Of a stretch of DNA of 64,000 bases, positions 1 to 8,354 are shown piece by piece. The DNA is from a bacterium 210820-DFI.6.37 (GTDB lineage Bacteria > Bacillota > Clostridia > Peptostreptococcales > Anaerovoracaceae), in NCBI GenBank assembly GCA_020558355.1, contig JAJCKG010000009.1, positions 1 to 64,000 of the forward strand. Reading direction: 5' to 3'. The notes under the pieces are model-generated. The model was not told the origin of the DNA and did not search any database. It saw only the letters and a list, made by a program, of their open reading frames with translations. Numbering within the stretch: position 1 is the first letter of the stretch; each line of letters opens with the position of its first letter. Position numbers and translations under genes: made by a program.

Positions 1-28
1 GAGATAGGCCCTTATAGGGCCTGTTCAG

Positions 29-53
29 ACCACCGGTTCAACCGGTGGTTTTG
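29..53 (+). terminator. Rho-independent terminator at window start
   Basis: A 10-bp perfect stem (29-38 with 40-49, built on ACCACCGG and its complement, one-base loop) is followed by a short T run at 49-52. A second small palindrome, AGGCCC/GGGCCT, lies at 6-22. It probably ends a gene to the left of the window; the location just before a CRISPR array would suit a cas operon, but that gene is not visible. Confidence 0.6.
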
Positions 54-54
54 A

Positions 55-349
55 TTTGAATAGTAACAGAAGCTGTTTTTAAATGTTTCGGGTTCGGTGT
101 ATTCTTCGTCGAGCCACTTGTTGAATAGTAACAGCAGCTGTATTTAAATTGTTGGGGATTATTTGGCTATAAACGAACTTACGCTGTTGAATAGTAACCA
201 GAACTGTTTTTTTATTCTGTTTCTGATTGTTCATTTCTATCTTCCCCTGACTTGAATAGTAACAAGGAGTTATATTTAAATGGATGATCCGCTGAATATG
301 CAAAAAGACAATGCGCAGGTTGAATAGCAACAAGAAGTTGCGTTAGAAT
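55..349 (+). CRISPR. Degenerate CRISPR array (5 decayed repeats)
   Basis: Five related repeats start at about 55, 120, 186, 251 and 319. All keep a TTGAATAG(T/C)AAC core and most end in TTTAAAT; the last ends TTAGAAT. Spacing is 65-68 bases, giving roughly 35-base spacers. Every copy differs from the consensus of the array at 2046 (GAATAG instead of GAACAG, and a CAGCAGCTG- or AGAAGCTG-like centre) and the copies differ from one another. This is the pattern of an old array or array trailer that no longer gains spacers. The copy at 120 shares its CAGCAGCTGTATTTAAAT half with the decayed repeat at 3246, so the two arrays are related. Confidence 0.8.
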
Positions 350-473
350 GTGAGGCAGCCAGCGATTGAAAAATGTTGCGTATAGCCAAAGCCAGTTGCA
401 TTTGAAATTGCATTAAGCGTAATTTTATGCTAGATTCTTTGATAGTTTTGTGATAAATAATGTTATTTTTACG

Positions 474-502
474 TTGAATATCACATTAAAATGCGCTATA
501 CT
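474..502 (+). promoter_or_regulatory. Sigma-70 type promoter of the DUF4143 ATPase
   Basis: TTGAAT at 474-479 and TATACT at 497-502 are separated by exactly 17 bases, with the start codon 29 bases beyond the -10. The 350-470 stretch upstream is AT-rich and holds no other feature I can see. Confidence 0.6.
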
Positions 503-530
503 GTAAAAAACTAAGAAAGGAGAGCCTGTT

Positions 531-1826
531 TTGTTTCGTAAAATAACCTCCTTCCTAAAAGAATGGAAGAAAAGCGCTCATCGAAAACCTTTAATTCTTC
601 AAGGCGCGCGTCAAGTGGGAAAAACGTGGTCCATCCTGGAATTTGGACGTAACCAGTATGAAAATGTGGCTTATTTTAATTTTGAAACGAATCCGGGACT
701 GCGGAAAACTTTTGATGAAAGTATTGCCCCTGAGTACTTGATTCCGCTACTCTCGCGAATTGGAGGGCAGACGATTGTAAGGGAAAAGACATTGATCGTG
801 CTGGATGAAATTCAACTTTGTGAGCGGGCTTTGACCTCCCTAAAATATTTCTGCGAAGATGCGCCAGATTATCATATCATTGCGGCGGGAAGTCTTCTGG
901 GAGTTGCCGTTAACAGAAGCGTATTTTCTTTTCCTGTTGGAAAAGTTGATATAAAGACTCTTTATCCGATGGATATAGAAGAATTCATGCTTGCCCTTGG
1001 AGAGGATAAACTGGTAGACAAAATCAAAAAATGTTTTCGGGATAATACTCCTATGCCAACGGCGCTGCATGATGCGGCAATGCGGCTTTACCGCCAGTAT
1101 TTGGTAGTGGGAGGAATGCCTGAATGCGTAGTACAATTTGCGGAAACAAAGGACTATACGCTTGTTCGCCATACGCAGGATACGATTCTTGCGAGCTATC
1201 TTAATGATATGAGTAAATATAACACTGCGAATGAGATTAAAAAGACAAGACTTACCTATGACAATATTACGGTACAGCTTTCCAAAAAGAATACAAGATT
1301 TCAGTATAAATTGGTAAAAAAAGGAGGACGAGCGTTCGAATTTGAAAACGCCATTGAGTGGCTTACCCTGTCCGGTATTGTGTCACAGGTTTATAAAGTT
1401 GAGCAAATAAAGAAACCACTGGAGAACTATCGCAACATTGACGCATTTAAAATTTATGTTTCTGACCTCGGACTTCTTTGCGCCAAAAAAGATCTGGTCC
1501 CGCAGGATGTGCTTTATATGACTTCAGAGTTGGACGACTTCAAAGGCGGCATGGCTGAAAACTATGTTAATGTGCAGTTGACGATAAACGGTTATCGAAC
1601 TTATTACTGGCTTTCCGAACGTGGCGCGGAGGTTGATTTTATTATTCAACGCAATGGAAAATTAATACCGATTGAAGTTAAGAGTGCTGATAATACTAGG
1701 GCTAAAAGTCTGAATGTGTATATTCGCACTTATGGCCCTGATTACGCCATCAAACTTTCATCGAAAAACTTTGGCTTTGAAGATAATAAAAAAACAGTAC
1801 CGCTGTATGCTGCTTTTTGCATCTAA
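531..1826 (+). CDS. AAA-type ATPase with DUF4143 C-terminal domain
   Basis: This is a 431-residue protein of the AAA_14/DUF4143 family. The Walker A motif GARQVGKT lies near residue 25 and the Walker B motif LIVLDEIQ near residue 90. The C-terminal part carries GAEVDFII followed by PIEVKSAD, the spaced acidic-E-x-K pattern of a PD-(D/E)XK nuclease-like fold. The start is TTG at 531, preceded by AAGGAG; no closer ATG exists. Members of this family are common, often mobile or variable between strains, and their biochemical role is not established. The gene stands alone between a decayed and an intact-looking CRISPR array. A defence or toxin-like role is possible but is not shown by the sequence. 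Confidence 0.85.
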   Translation: MFRKITSFLKEWKKSAHRKPLILQGARQVGKTWSILEFGRNQYENVAYFNFETNPGLRKTFDESIAPEYLIPLLSRIGGQTIVREKTLIVLDEIQLCERALTSLKYFCEDAPDYHIIAAGSLLGVAVNRSVFSFPVGKVDIKTLYPMDIEEFMLALGEDKLVDKIKKCFRDNTPMPTALHDAAMRLYRQYLVVGGMPECVVQFAETKDYTLVRHTQDTILASYLNDMSKYNTANEIKKTRLTYDNITVQLSKKNTRFQYKLVKKGGRAFEFENAIEWLTLSGIVSQVYKVEQIKKPLENYRNIDAFKIYVSDLGLLCAKKDLVPQDVLYMTSELDDFKGGMAENYVNVQLTINGYRTYYWLSERGAEVDFIIQRNGKLIPIEVKSADNTRAKSLNVYIRTYGPDYAIKLSSKNFGFEDNKKTVPLYAAFCI

Positions 1827-2045
1827 GTTTTGCTCGCTTGTTAAGTTGTAATGAGAATAAAAATATAATTTTACCAGGCGCAGAGTCTGTGCCTGCGCTT
1901 ATCTGCCTTGAAATTTCAGTTGTTTGGGAGGATTCTTTATAAATTTTTCTTTTGTGACCATTTGCTTGGGAAATATTTGCGTTCCTCTTGATTTTTCAAT
2001 GTGGAAGGCTTTATAATGGATTATAGAAATGTTGGAATTTAGATG
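1827..2045 (+). promoter_or_regulatory. Probable CRISPR leader
   Basis: A 219-base AT-rich stretch without an ORF lies directly before the first perfect repeat of the array at 2046. Repeat decay is confined to the opposite (right) end of that array, so the leader and new-spacer end should be here. No exact promoter was assigned. Confidence 0.55.
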
Positions 2046-3334
2046 GTTGAACAGTAACAAAACGTTGTATTTAAATAATTAATGCTTTACTGCGGGCTAC
2101 GAACTGGAGAAGTTGAACAGTAACAAAACGTTGTATTTAAATGATTCATCTAGCTCGGCAAGAACTTCCACTAACTGTTGAACAGTAACAAAACGTTGTA
2201 TTTAAATACCGTTTTGATACAACAGATGTATCGTATTCCTGGTTGAACAGTAACAAAACGTTGTATTTAAATTCAGCAACGGTAATGCTAAATCTGGGTT
2301 TATCTGTAGTTGAACAGTAACAAAACGTTGTATTTAAATTATTGACAGCTTGTAATATTTTGCATATAATCAGGTTGAACAGTAACAAAACGTTGTATTT
2401 AAATTGTCCCTCTTCATCTGCCCGTCTCTTTTGGTATAACAGTTGAACAGTAACAAAACGTTGTATTTAAATGACTTTTCTTTACGGTACCCACTTTTTT
2501 CATTCTCGTTGAACAGTAACAAAACGTTGTATTTAAATAGGATTGCAACACTCGCAATTTTCTTTCCAATAACCCGTTGAACAGTAACAAAACGTTGTAT
2601 TTAAATGGCCGTTAAATCCAGATATCGAGCTATGTATACCGGGTTGAACAGTAACAAAACGTTGTATTTAAATTAGTCGCTGCCCATATGGAATTGAGTG
2701 GGAGAAGCGGTTGAACAGTAACAAAACGTTGTATTTAAATTCCAGCCCTTTTCTCCACATTAAGAAAACGGTGGCGGTTGAACAGTAACAAAACGTTGTA
2801 TTTAAATTAAATATACCTTTCAATTCCGCAATTCTCGTATGAGTTGAACAGTAACAAAACGTTGTATTTAAATCAGACGCCGCCGTTACTGTGGAAATTC
2901 CTATCGCTGGTTGAACAGTAACAAAACGTTGTATTTAAATAAGGATAGAGAGTCTCCAAAATTGTTACTTGTCCAAGTTGAACAGTAACAAAACGTTGTA
3001 TTTAAATATAATGGTCGCGCGATCCTTTTATTTAAAGCTATTATGTTGAACAGTAACAAAACGTTGTATTTAGATTATAATTGCGATATTTTTTGTCATA
3101 CAGCTCAATTACGTTGAACAGTAACAAGACGTTGTATTTAAATATCGCAAGGGGGAATTTGAATGTATAAAAGTCCAGGTTGAACAGTAACAAGACGTTG
3201 TATTTAAATAGGACAGTGAGAAAGGTCATTTTGACGCTGTGATTAGTTGAACAGTAACAGCAGCTGTATTTAAATATAACATAGTCGTAATTATTTAACT
3301 GCCACTCTTGTTGAACAGTAACAAAACGTTGTAA
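2046..3334 (+). CRISPR. CRISPR array, 20 repeats, type I-B-like
   Basis: Twenty repeats start at 2046, 2112, 2177, 2242, 2309, 2374, 2442, 2508, 2576, 2643, 2710, 2777, 2843, 2910, 2977, 3045, 3113, 3179, 3246 and 3310. The 31-base repeat begins GTTGAACAGTAAC and ends TTGTATTTAAAT; spacers are 34-37 bases. The first 15 copies are identical. The copy at 3045 has TTTAGAT, those at 3113 and 3179 have AAGACG, 3246 is a 30-base divergent copy and 3310 is truncated after about 25 bases. This polarity places the leader on the left. GTTGAAC...ATTTAAAT repeats are typical of clostridial type I-B systems. No cas gene is in the window, so the type call rests on the repeat alone. Confidence 0.95.
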
Positions 3335-3780
3335 TAGTTTCTTCCGAATCTTTCACCTCGCCGGTTAAACAGTAAGAGCTTTGAATTTTTAATTTGTGGG
3401 TAGTGTGTCTTCCGCAAGCCACAGCTATAGTCCAGTCGCCAACTTCATATTTTGCTGTGGAAATAGTCGCCATTGAACGCAATCTAGGGCCGTTGGCGAC
3501 CACTATCGCTTATCCATTCTGAGGTCGTCCTCCAATTGCGTATTTGCTTTGCGACTTTATTGAACAATTGAACCGTAACAGTAAACAAAACTTTGCCTGC
3601 GCTTCATTTGCGGCAATATGGTCTTGACGTTATGCATAAGCCCTAATAAAAAGTTAGTATTGCATTTTCGCCTCTGCCCATGTACAATATTACTCAGACA
3701 GCAAAATAAGACAGTTCGAAACCATCCTGTCTCTAAACAAAACTACGGGAATTTTAAGCGGGCATTATGATACCATGTAT
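3335..3780. other. Gene-free stretch with CRISPR repeat remnants
   Basis: No convincing gene is present. Two weak repeat relics are visible: GGTTAAACAGTAAGAG at about 3363 and ATTGAACCGTAACAGTAAAC at about 3568. They suggest that the array once extended further right. The remainder up to the promoter at 3783 is AT-rich and shows nothing I can name. Confidence 0.5.
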
Positions 3781-3782
3781 AT

Positions 3783-3838
3783 TATAATGGGATGTCCACT
3801 GTATTTTGGATGGTGCTTTACAGAATAGCACCTTTTTT
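3783..3838 (+). promoter_or_regulatory. -10 box followed by an early terminator hairpin
   Basis: TATAAT at 3783-3788 is a good -10 box. A hairpin GGTGCT (3812-3817) / AGCACC (3827-3832) followed by six T residues (3833-3838) is a textbook terminator. It lies upstream of the ribosome site of the radical SAM gene at 3894. Either it ends an upstream transcript or it attenuates the radical SAM/transporter pair. The space between the -10 and the hairpin is too short for a large aptamer. Confidence 0.5.
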
Positions 3839-3893
3839 CTTGCGCGGAAAGTCATACCTGACCATAGCGGTCAGAAAAAAGTGGGAGAAGCCT

Positions 3894-4610
3894 ATGAATC
3901 GATACAGTTTGATAACGGAAAAAAATCCAAGAGAAATCCTCCTGCTGCGGGGAAGCGGCTGCAAGTGGAGAAAGTGCAGATTCTGCGATTACCATTTGGA
4001 TTTTTCAAGGGATGAAGACGCCAATTTCCGTCTCAACACAAGAGAACTGGAAAAAGTGACTGGGGTATTCGGTGTTTTGGAGACCATTAACTCAGGCAGC
4101 TTTTGTGATCTGGACGCAAACTCTGTGAAAAAAATCCGAAGCGTCTGCAGGGAAAAAGGGATCCGCCAGCTTCACATCGAATGCCACTGGCGGGATCGGC
4201 ATACCCTGGCGGAGATCCGGGAGGACTTTCAGAAAGAAGGCATTCAGGTTGTTGTAAAAATGGGTGTAGAAACCTTTGATACAGAATTCCGCGAACAAGT
4301 AATGCAAAAGGGAATGGAATTCGCCTCTCCGGAAGAAATTGCTCAATACGCGGATGAAGTGTGCCTGCTTTTTGGAATCACGGGGCAGAGCGCGGCTTCC
4401 ATGAAAAGCGATGTGGAAACAGGACTCAAATATTTTCGAAGAGTTTGTGTCAATCTTATGACAGAAAACACCTCTCCGGTGAGACCGGATCAGGCGGTGC
4501 TGCGGAGCTTTTTTAAAGAAATTTACCCTGAATATAAAGAGAACGAGCGGGTCGACATTTTGCTGGAAAATACCGACTTTGGAGTAGGAGGTCCAGAAAA
4601 TGAGAAATGA
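3894..4610 (+). CDS. Radical SAM protein, probable queuine-salvage enzyme (QueL-like)
   Basis: A 238-residue protein with a radical SAM cluster motif GCKWRKCRFC (CxxxCxxC type) near residue 20. The start ATG at 3894 has GGGAGAAG just upstream; an in-frame start at 3792 would place the coding region across the terminator hairpin and is rejected. The next gene overlaps by 11 bases and encodes a YhhQ-family queuosine-precursor transporter. Radical SAM queuine lyases (QueL) of the queuine salvage pathway are known from Clostridioides difficile. Size, family and partner fit such a role. The specific QueL assignment is inference from context; the radical SAM call is firm. Confidence 0.6.
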   Translation: MNRYSLITEKNPREILLLRGSGCKWRKCRFCDYHLDFSRDEDANFRLNTRELEKVTGVFGVLETINSGSFCDLDANSVKKIRSVCREKGIRQLHIECHWRDRHTLAEIREDFQKEGIQVVVKMGVETFDTEFREQVMQKGMEFASPEEIAQYADEVCLLFGITGQSAASMKSDVETGLKYFRRVCVNLMTENTSPVRPDQAVLRSFFKEIYPEYKENERVDILLENTDFGVGGPENEK

Positions 4611-5313
4611 AATACTGCTTGCTTTATCTTTAATTGTGATTTACGGAGGGGTGCTGGTCATGTACCGCGTCTTTGGCCGTACAGGGCTTTATTGCTGCAC
4701 GGTTTTTGCTACCATTGCGGCAAATATCGAGGTGCTGCTGATGGTGGACGCCTTTGGAATGGAACAGACCCTGGGAAATGTGCTTTTTGCCTCCACCTTC
4801 CTTGTGACCGATATCCTCAGCGAAACGGAAGGCAAGAAAGCGGCGCAGACAGCGGTTAACATCGGAATCGCAACCTCCATTGCTTTTATTCTTGTGTCTC
4901 AGTCCTGGCTGTTGTATGAACCGGCGCAAAGCGACTGGGCGAGGGCAAGCTTTGAAGCTATTTTCAGTAACACCCCTCGGCTGATGATCGTCAGCTTTCT
5001 AGTCTATGCCATCTGCCAGCGCTTTGATGTATGGGCCTATCATAAGTGGTGGGCTTTTACAGAAAAACGCTGCGGGGACCAGACCCGTTTTCTCTGGCTG
5101 CGAAATAACGGCTCAACCCTGATTTCACAGGTACTCAATACACTGCTGTACAGCTTTGGTGCGTTTTGGGGAATGTATGATATGAAAACCATGATAAGCA
5201 TCTGTGTTTCCAGTTATGTGATTTTTATCGTAACCAGCCTGGCCGATACGCCAGTGCTGTACGCGGCCCGCAAGATGAAACAGAGGGGTATGAATTTTAT
5301 TTCAGAATCATGA
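4600..5313 (+). CDS. yhhQ: YhhQ-family queuosine precursor transporter
   Basis: A 237-residue integral membrane protein with about six hydrophobic segments. It carries the family signature region around ASTFLVTDILSETEGKKAA (residues about 66-84) and a conserved late region with NTLLYSFGAFWG. The family imports queuine, preQ0 or preQ1, precursors of the tRNA base queuosine. The ATG at 4600 follows TAGGAGG and lies inside the end of the radical SAM gene, so the two are translationally coupled. Confidence 0.8.
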   Translation: MRNEILLALSLIVIYGGVLVMYRVFGRTGLYCCTVFATIAANIEVLLMVDAFGMEQTLGNVLFASTFLVTDILSETEGKKAAQTAVNIGIATSIAFILVSQSWLLYEPAQSDWARASFEAIFSNTPRLMIVSFLVYAICQRFDVWAYHKWWAFTEKRCGDQTRFLWLRNNGSTLISQVLNTLLYSFGAFWGMYDMKTMISICVSSYVIFIVTSLADTPVLYAARKMKQRGMNFISES

Positions 5314-5360
5314 ATTTTTTTCTTGACTTGTATGAAAAAACGTGCAATAATATTTTCGAA

Positions 5361-5642
5361 ATGCGAAGACCAGAAACTAGTAAGTTTGTCAAGGACCAAC
5401 AGAGAGCTGCCGGATGGTGAGAGGCGCAGGACACCGTCAAACCGAATACATTCTGAGAGCAGTCCGCTGAAACAGAATATTTAAGCGGTATTCTGAAAGT
5501 AGGTTGGAACGGGTTCACCCGTCACAGTGAGCGAGTTTGACAGAACTCAGTGAGGCTGCAGTCGTGAGGCTGCAGTGAACAGAGGTGGTAACGCGGTTTC
5601 AACTGCCCTCTGAACAAAAGTAGTTCGGAGAGCAGTTTTTTT
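5361..5642 (+). ncRNA. T-box riboswitch, tyrosine specifier (UAC)
   Basis: Stem I is recognisable: the AGTA loop-E strand and GTTTG at 5379-5387 pair with CAAAC at 5438-5442, and the GAGAGCTGC/GGATGGTGAGAGGCGC bulge and loop elements lie at about 5402-5427. The specifier loop reads GAA-TAC-A, with TAC at 5447-5449, followed by the TGAG K-turn strand. The T-box bulge sequence AGAGGTGGTAACGCGG lies at 5581-5596. The base after UGG is U, which fits the A73 discriminator of tRNA-Tyr. The terminator is 5603-5615 paired with 5623-5636 followed by seven T residues. It should switch on the symporter at 5736 when tRNA-Tyr is uncharged. Confidence 0.88.
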
Positions 5643-5735
5643 ATGACCTGCCAGTATCTACGATCCAGCGCGCAGAGGGCTTTAAGACAGCAGAGCAAAC
5701 TGTTCCGGACTTAAATTTTTAGAAAGGAACTTATC

Positions 5736-7286
5736 ATGATCATCAAAATTTTTATTCTGATTGTATTTTTCGCGCTAATGGTTGCTATTGGCCTTTATTG
5801 CAGAAGACATACCACGGATGTAAACGGCTTTGTGCTGGGAGGCCGTTCTGTAGGACCGTGGTTAACGGCTTTTGCCTATGGAACCTCCTATTTCTCCGCT
5901 GTCGTATTTGTCGGATACGCAGGACAGTTTGGCTGGAAGTATGGGCTCTCGGCTACCTGGATCGGTATTGGAAACGCCATTATCGGGTCACTGCTCGCAT
6001 GGGTAGTTCTTGGCCGCAGAACTCGTATTATGACACAGCATCTGGACGCCGCTACCATGCCGGAATTCTTTGGAAAGCGTTTCAACAGCAAAGCCCTTAA
6101 GATCGGGGCATCTGTACTGATCTTTATTTTTCTGATTCCTTATACTGCTTCTCTGTATAATGGACTTTCCAGACTGTTTGCTATGGCTTTTAACATCGAC
6201 TTTACAGTTTGCATTGTTATTATGGCAGTGTTGACAGGCATCTATGTTATTGCAGGCGGATATATGGCAACTGCAATCAATGACTTTATTCAGGGAATCA
6301 TCATGCTTTTTGGAATTTGCGCTGTGATTGCGGCGATCATCAGCAGCAAGGGGGGATTTATGGAAGCGCTTCAGGGTCTGGCGGAAGTGGAAGATCCTGC
6401 AACATCCTCTATCAAGGGAGTATTTAACTCCTTCCTGGGACCCGATCCTTTGAACCTGCTGGGCGTTGTTATCCTTACATCATTGGGAACCTGGGGGCTG
6501 CCGCAGATGGTACAGAAATTCTATGCCATTGAAAGCGAACAGGCGATTCATAAAGGGACGATTATTTCCACCTTGTTTGCGCTGGTAGTTTCCGGTGGAT
6601 GTTATTTCCTGGGCGGCTTCGGAAGACTGTTTTCTGATCAGGTTAATGTGGAAGCGGATGGCTTTGACTCTATTATTCCGACTATGCTCTCCAACCTGCC
6701 GGATGTTCTGATTGGCCTGGTAGTGCTGCTGGTATTGTCCGCGTCGATGTCCACACTGTCTTCGCTGGTTATTGCTTCCAGTTCCACCCTGACACTGGAC
6801 TTCCTGAAAGACAACTTCATAAAGAATATGAGCGAAAAACAGCAGGTTTTGATTATCAGGGCCCTGATCGTAGTATTCATCGTCATTTCTGTTATTATCG
6901 CTATTGTGCAGTATAAGAATAACGTAATGTTTATCGCGCAGCTAATGGGTGTTTCCTGGGGAGCTCTGGCGGGAGCGTTTCTGGCTCCGCTGCTCTACGG
7001 GTTGTACTGGAAAAAGACAACACCGATTGCGTGCTGGTGCAGTTTTATCTTCGGTGCGGGTCTGATGATCCTGAATATGCTGTTCAGAGAATCCTTCCCA
7101 CTGCTGCTCCAGTCACCGCTGAACGCTGGCGCTCTGGCAATGCTGGCAGGCTTGATCATCGTTCCGGTTGTCAGCCTTCTGACACCAAAGCTGGACAACA
7201 AACTGGTGGAAGATACATTTATCTGCTACGAAAAGACTGCGGTTGTCCCTGCGAAAATTGCGCTGGGCGAGGAAGAAACAAAATAG
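5736..7286 (+). CDS. Sodium:solute symporter, predicted tyrosine-responsive
   Basis: A 516-residue SSS-family (PutP-like) transporter with about 13 transmembrane segments. The N-terminal region carries GFVLGGRSVGPWLTAFAYGTSYFSA, where the GGR and the G-T-S-Y-F-S-A stretch are typical of the family. The start ATG at 5736 follows AGAAAGGA. The only visible control is the preceding T-box with a UAC specifier, so tyrosine or a related aromatic amino acid is the predicted substrate. Homology alone would suggest proline or pantothenate-like substrates, so the tyrosine call rests on the leader. A terminator follows at 7310. Confidence 0.8.
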   Translation: MIIKIFILIVFFALMVAIGLYCRRHTTDVNGFVLGGRSVGPWLTAFAYGTSYFSAVVFVGYAGQFGWKYGLSATWIGIGNAIIGSLLAWVVLGRRTRIMTQHLDAATMPEFFGKRFNSKALKIGASVLIFIFLIPYTASLYNGLSRLFAMAFNIDFTVCIVIMAVLTGIYVIAGGYMATAINDFIQGIIMLFGICAVIAAIISSKGGFMEALQGLAEVEDPATSSIKGVFNSFLGPDPLNLLGVVILTSLGTWGLPQMVQKFYAIESEQAIHKGTIISTLFALVVSGGCYFLGGFGRLFSDQVNVEADGFDSIIPTMLSNLPDVLIGLVVLLVLSASMSTLSSLVIASSSTLTLDFLKDNFIKNMSEKQQVLIIRALIVVFIVISVIIAIVQYKNNVMFIAQLMGVSWGALAGAFLAPLLYGLYWKKTTPIACWCSFIFGAGLMILNMLFRESFPLLLQSPLNAGALAMLAGLIIVPVVSLLTPKLDNKLVEDTFICYEKTAVVPAKIALGEEETK

Positions 7287-7309
7287 AATTTTAAAAGAAT
7301 ACATAGAAG

Positions 7310-7344
7310 ATCCCGAATCCATAAATGTTGATTCGGGATTTTTC
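7310..7344 (+). terminator. Terminator after the symporter
   Basis: ATCCCGAATC at 7310-7319 pairs perfectly with 7330-7339 and is followed by TTTTTCTT. Confidence 0.85.
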
Positions 7345-7413
7345 TTATATAGATAGCTCTGCAGTCTGTTTTTCGGATGGTTTTCAGAAATGCGCGGATG
7401 GGGAGGATATATG

Positions 7414-8316
7414 TTACTGCGCTGTGCAGGCGGAGCAGACCAGCATGACTGTAATAGAAAACCGCCCATCTGGCGCAGAAGACAGGACCATTTCACCATT
7501 GTATTTGGCGGCGACGCTTTGAATGATCTTTAAGCCCTGACCGTGTCCGGGTTCAGACTTTGAGGATGGGGGAAGCGTATTCCGCCAAAGCTTTGGCTTC
7601 TCTAAAACAGTATTCGTCGAATGGATTACCAGATATCCTTTTATAATTCTGCATTGCAGCGTAATAGCGGGGCTTTTCTTTACCACCAGGCACGCTTCGA
7701 TGGCATTATCCAATATGTTTGAAAACACGCGGCATAAATCCATTTCCTGGATAGGAAGATTTTCATTCAGTTCAATACTGTGGGAAAAAGAGATCCCTGC
7801 TTCCTGCATATCCCGACTTTTGACAAAAATAAGGGCGTTAATAATTTTGTGGCGGCAGTATGTAACAGGGTCCAGATCCTTCAGATGATTGCAAGTGTCT
7901 GCTAAAAGTTCCGACGCCCGCGTGTAATTGCCCATATTGAGAGCTGTCTCAAGCCCCTGAGCCTGCTGCTCCAGAAGAGAACGGGTCTGAGCAAGGGACG
8001 CATTATATTTAGAGAACGCTTCATAATGAGCGGTCTGCATATCCAGCTGCTTCTGGTAAAACTGTTTTTCCTGTTCCAGCGATCCTTTTTTACTGCTTTC
8101 TTTTATTGCGCGATAAATACCAAAGTCAGAAAGAATGCAAAAAACGGTCATGATGCAGGCAAAAACAATGGAAGAATTTGTATGACCAGAGCCTGCCCGG
8201 ATTAGAATTGCGGCAAGAAGAAACGCTTGTGTGGCAGGAAACAGCAGGAACAAACGGGTCTTTTTAATTGAAGTGAAAATCTTTGTTTCTTTCGGAGTTC
8301 GCTTTGTAAAATTCAT
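7414..8316 (-). CDS. GHKL ATPase, kinase-like but lacking the H-box histidine (pair 1, ATPase half)
   Basis: A 300-residue protein with two N-terminal membrane segments (about residues 23-40 and 48-66), a coiled linker and a C-terminal GHKL ATPase domain. The N box is SNILDNAIEA (residues 199-208; N200 and N204) and the G box is GHGQGLKII. Where AgrC/SpoOB-like kinases have R-H-D, this protein reads T-R-S-L-L with serine at 113. The surrounding FSKYNASLAQ region aligns well with FSLYNETLSQ of the upstream protein, so the histidine has been replaced within a conserved frame. It is the last gene of the operon XRE regulator - H-box protein - this gene. The ATG follows AAAGGAGAAAG. It probably phosphorylates or binds the partner protein in trans (inference). 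Confidence 0.8.
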   Translation of the reverse strand: MNFTKRTPKETKIFTSIKKTRLFLLFPATQAFLLAAILIRAGSGHTNSSIVFACIMTVFCILSDFGIYRAIKESSKKGSLEQEKQFYQKQLDMQTAHYEAFSKYNASLAQTRSLLEQQAQGLETALNMGNYTRASELLADTCNHLKDLDPVTYCRHKIINALIFVKSRDMQEAGISFSHSIELNENLPIQEMDLCRVFSNILDNAIEACLVVKKSPAITLQCRIIKGYLVIHSTNTVLEKPKLWRNTLPPSSKSEPGHGQGLKIIQSVAAKYNGEMVLSSAPDGRFSITVMLVCSACTAQ

Positions 8317-8354
8317 AGACTTTCTCCTTTCACGCTTTTAAGCTTCTCATGAGG

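Noticed and set aside
2146..3229. Minus-strand open frames across the repeat region
   Set aside because: They consist of translated CRISPR repeats (recurring N-T-T-F-C-Y-C-S-T and K-Y-N-V-L-L-L-F-N blocks) and have no ribosome sites.
3840..3893. preQ1 riboswitch before the radical SAM/YhhQ genes
   Set aside because: A hairpin followed by an A-rich tail is present (CTGACC...GGTCAG then AAAAAA), which recalls preQ1-I, but the conserved loop and tail bases do not fit well enough.
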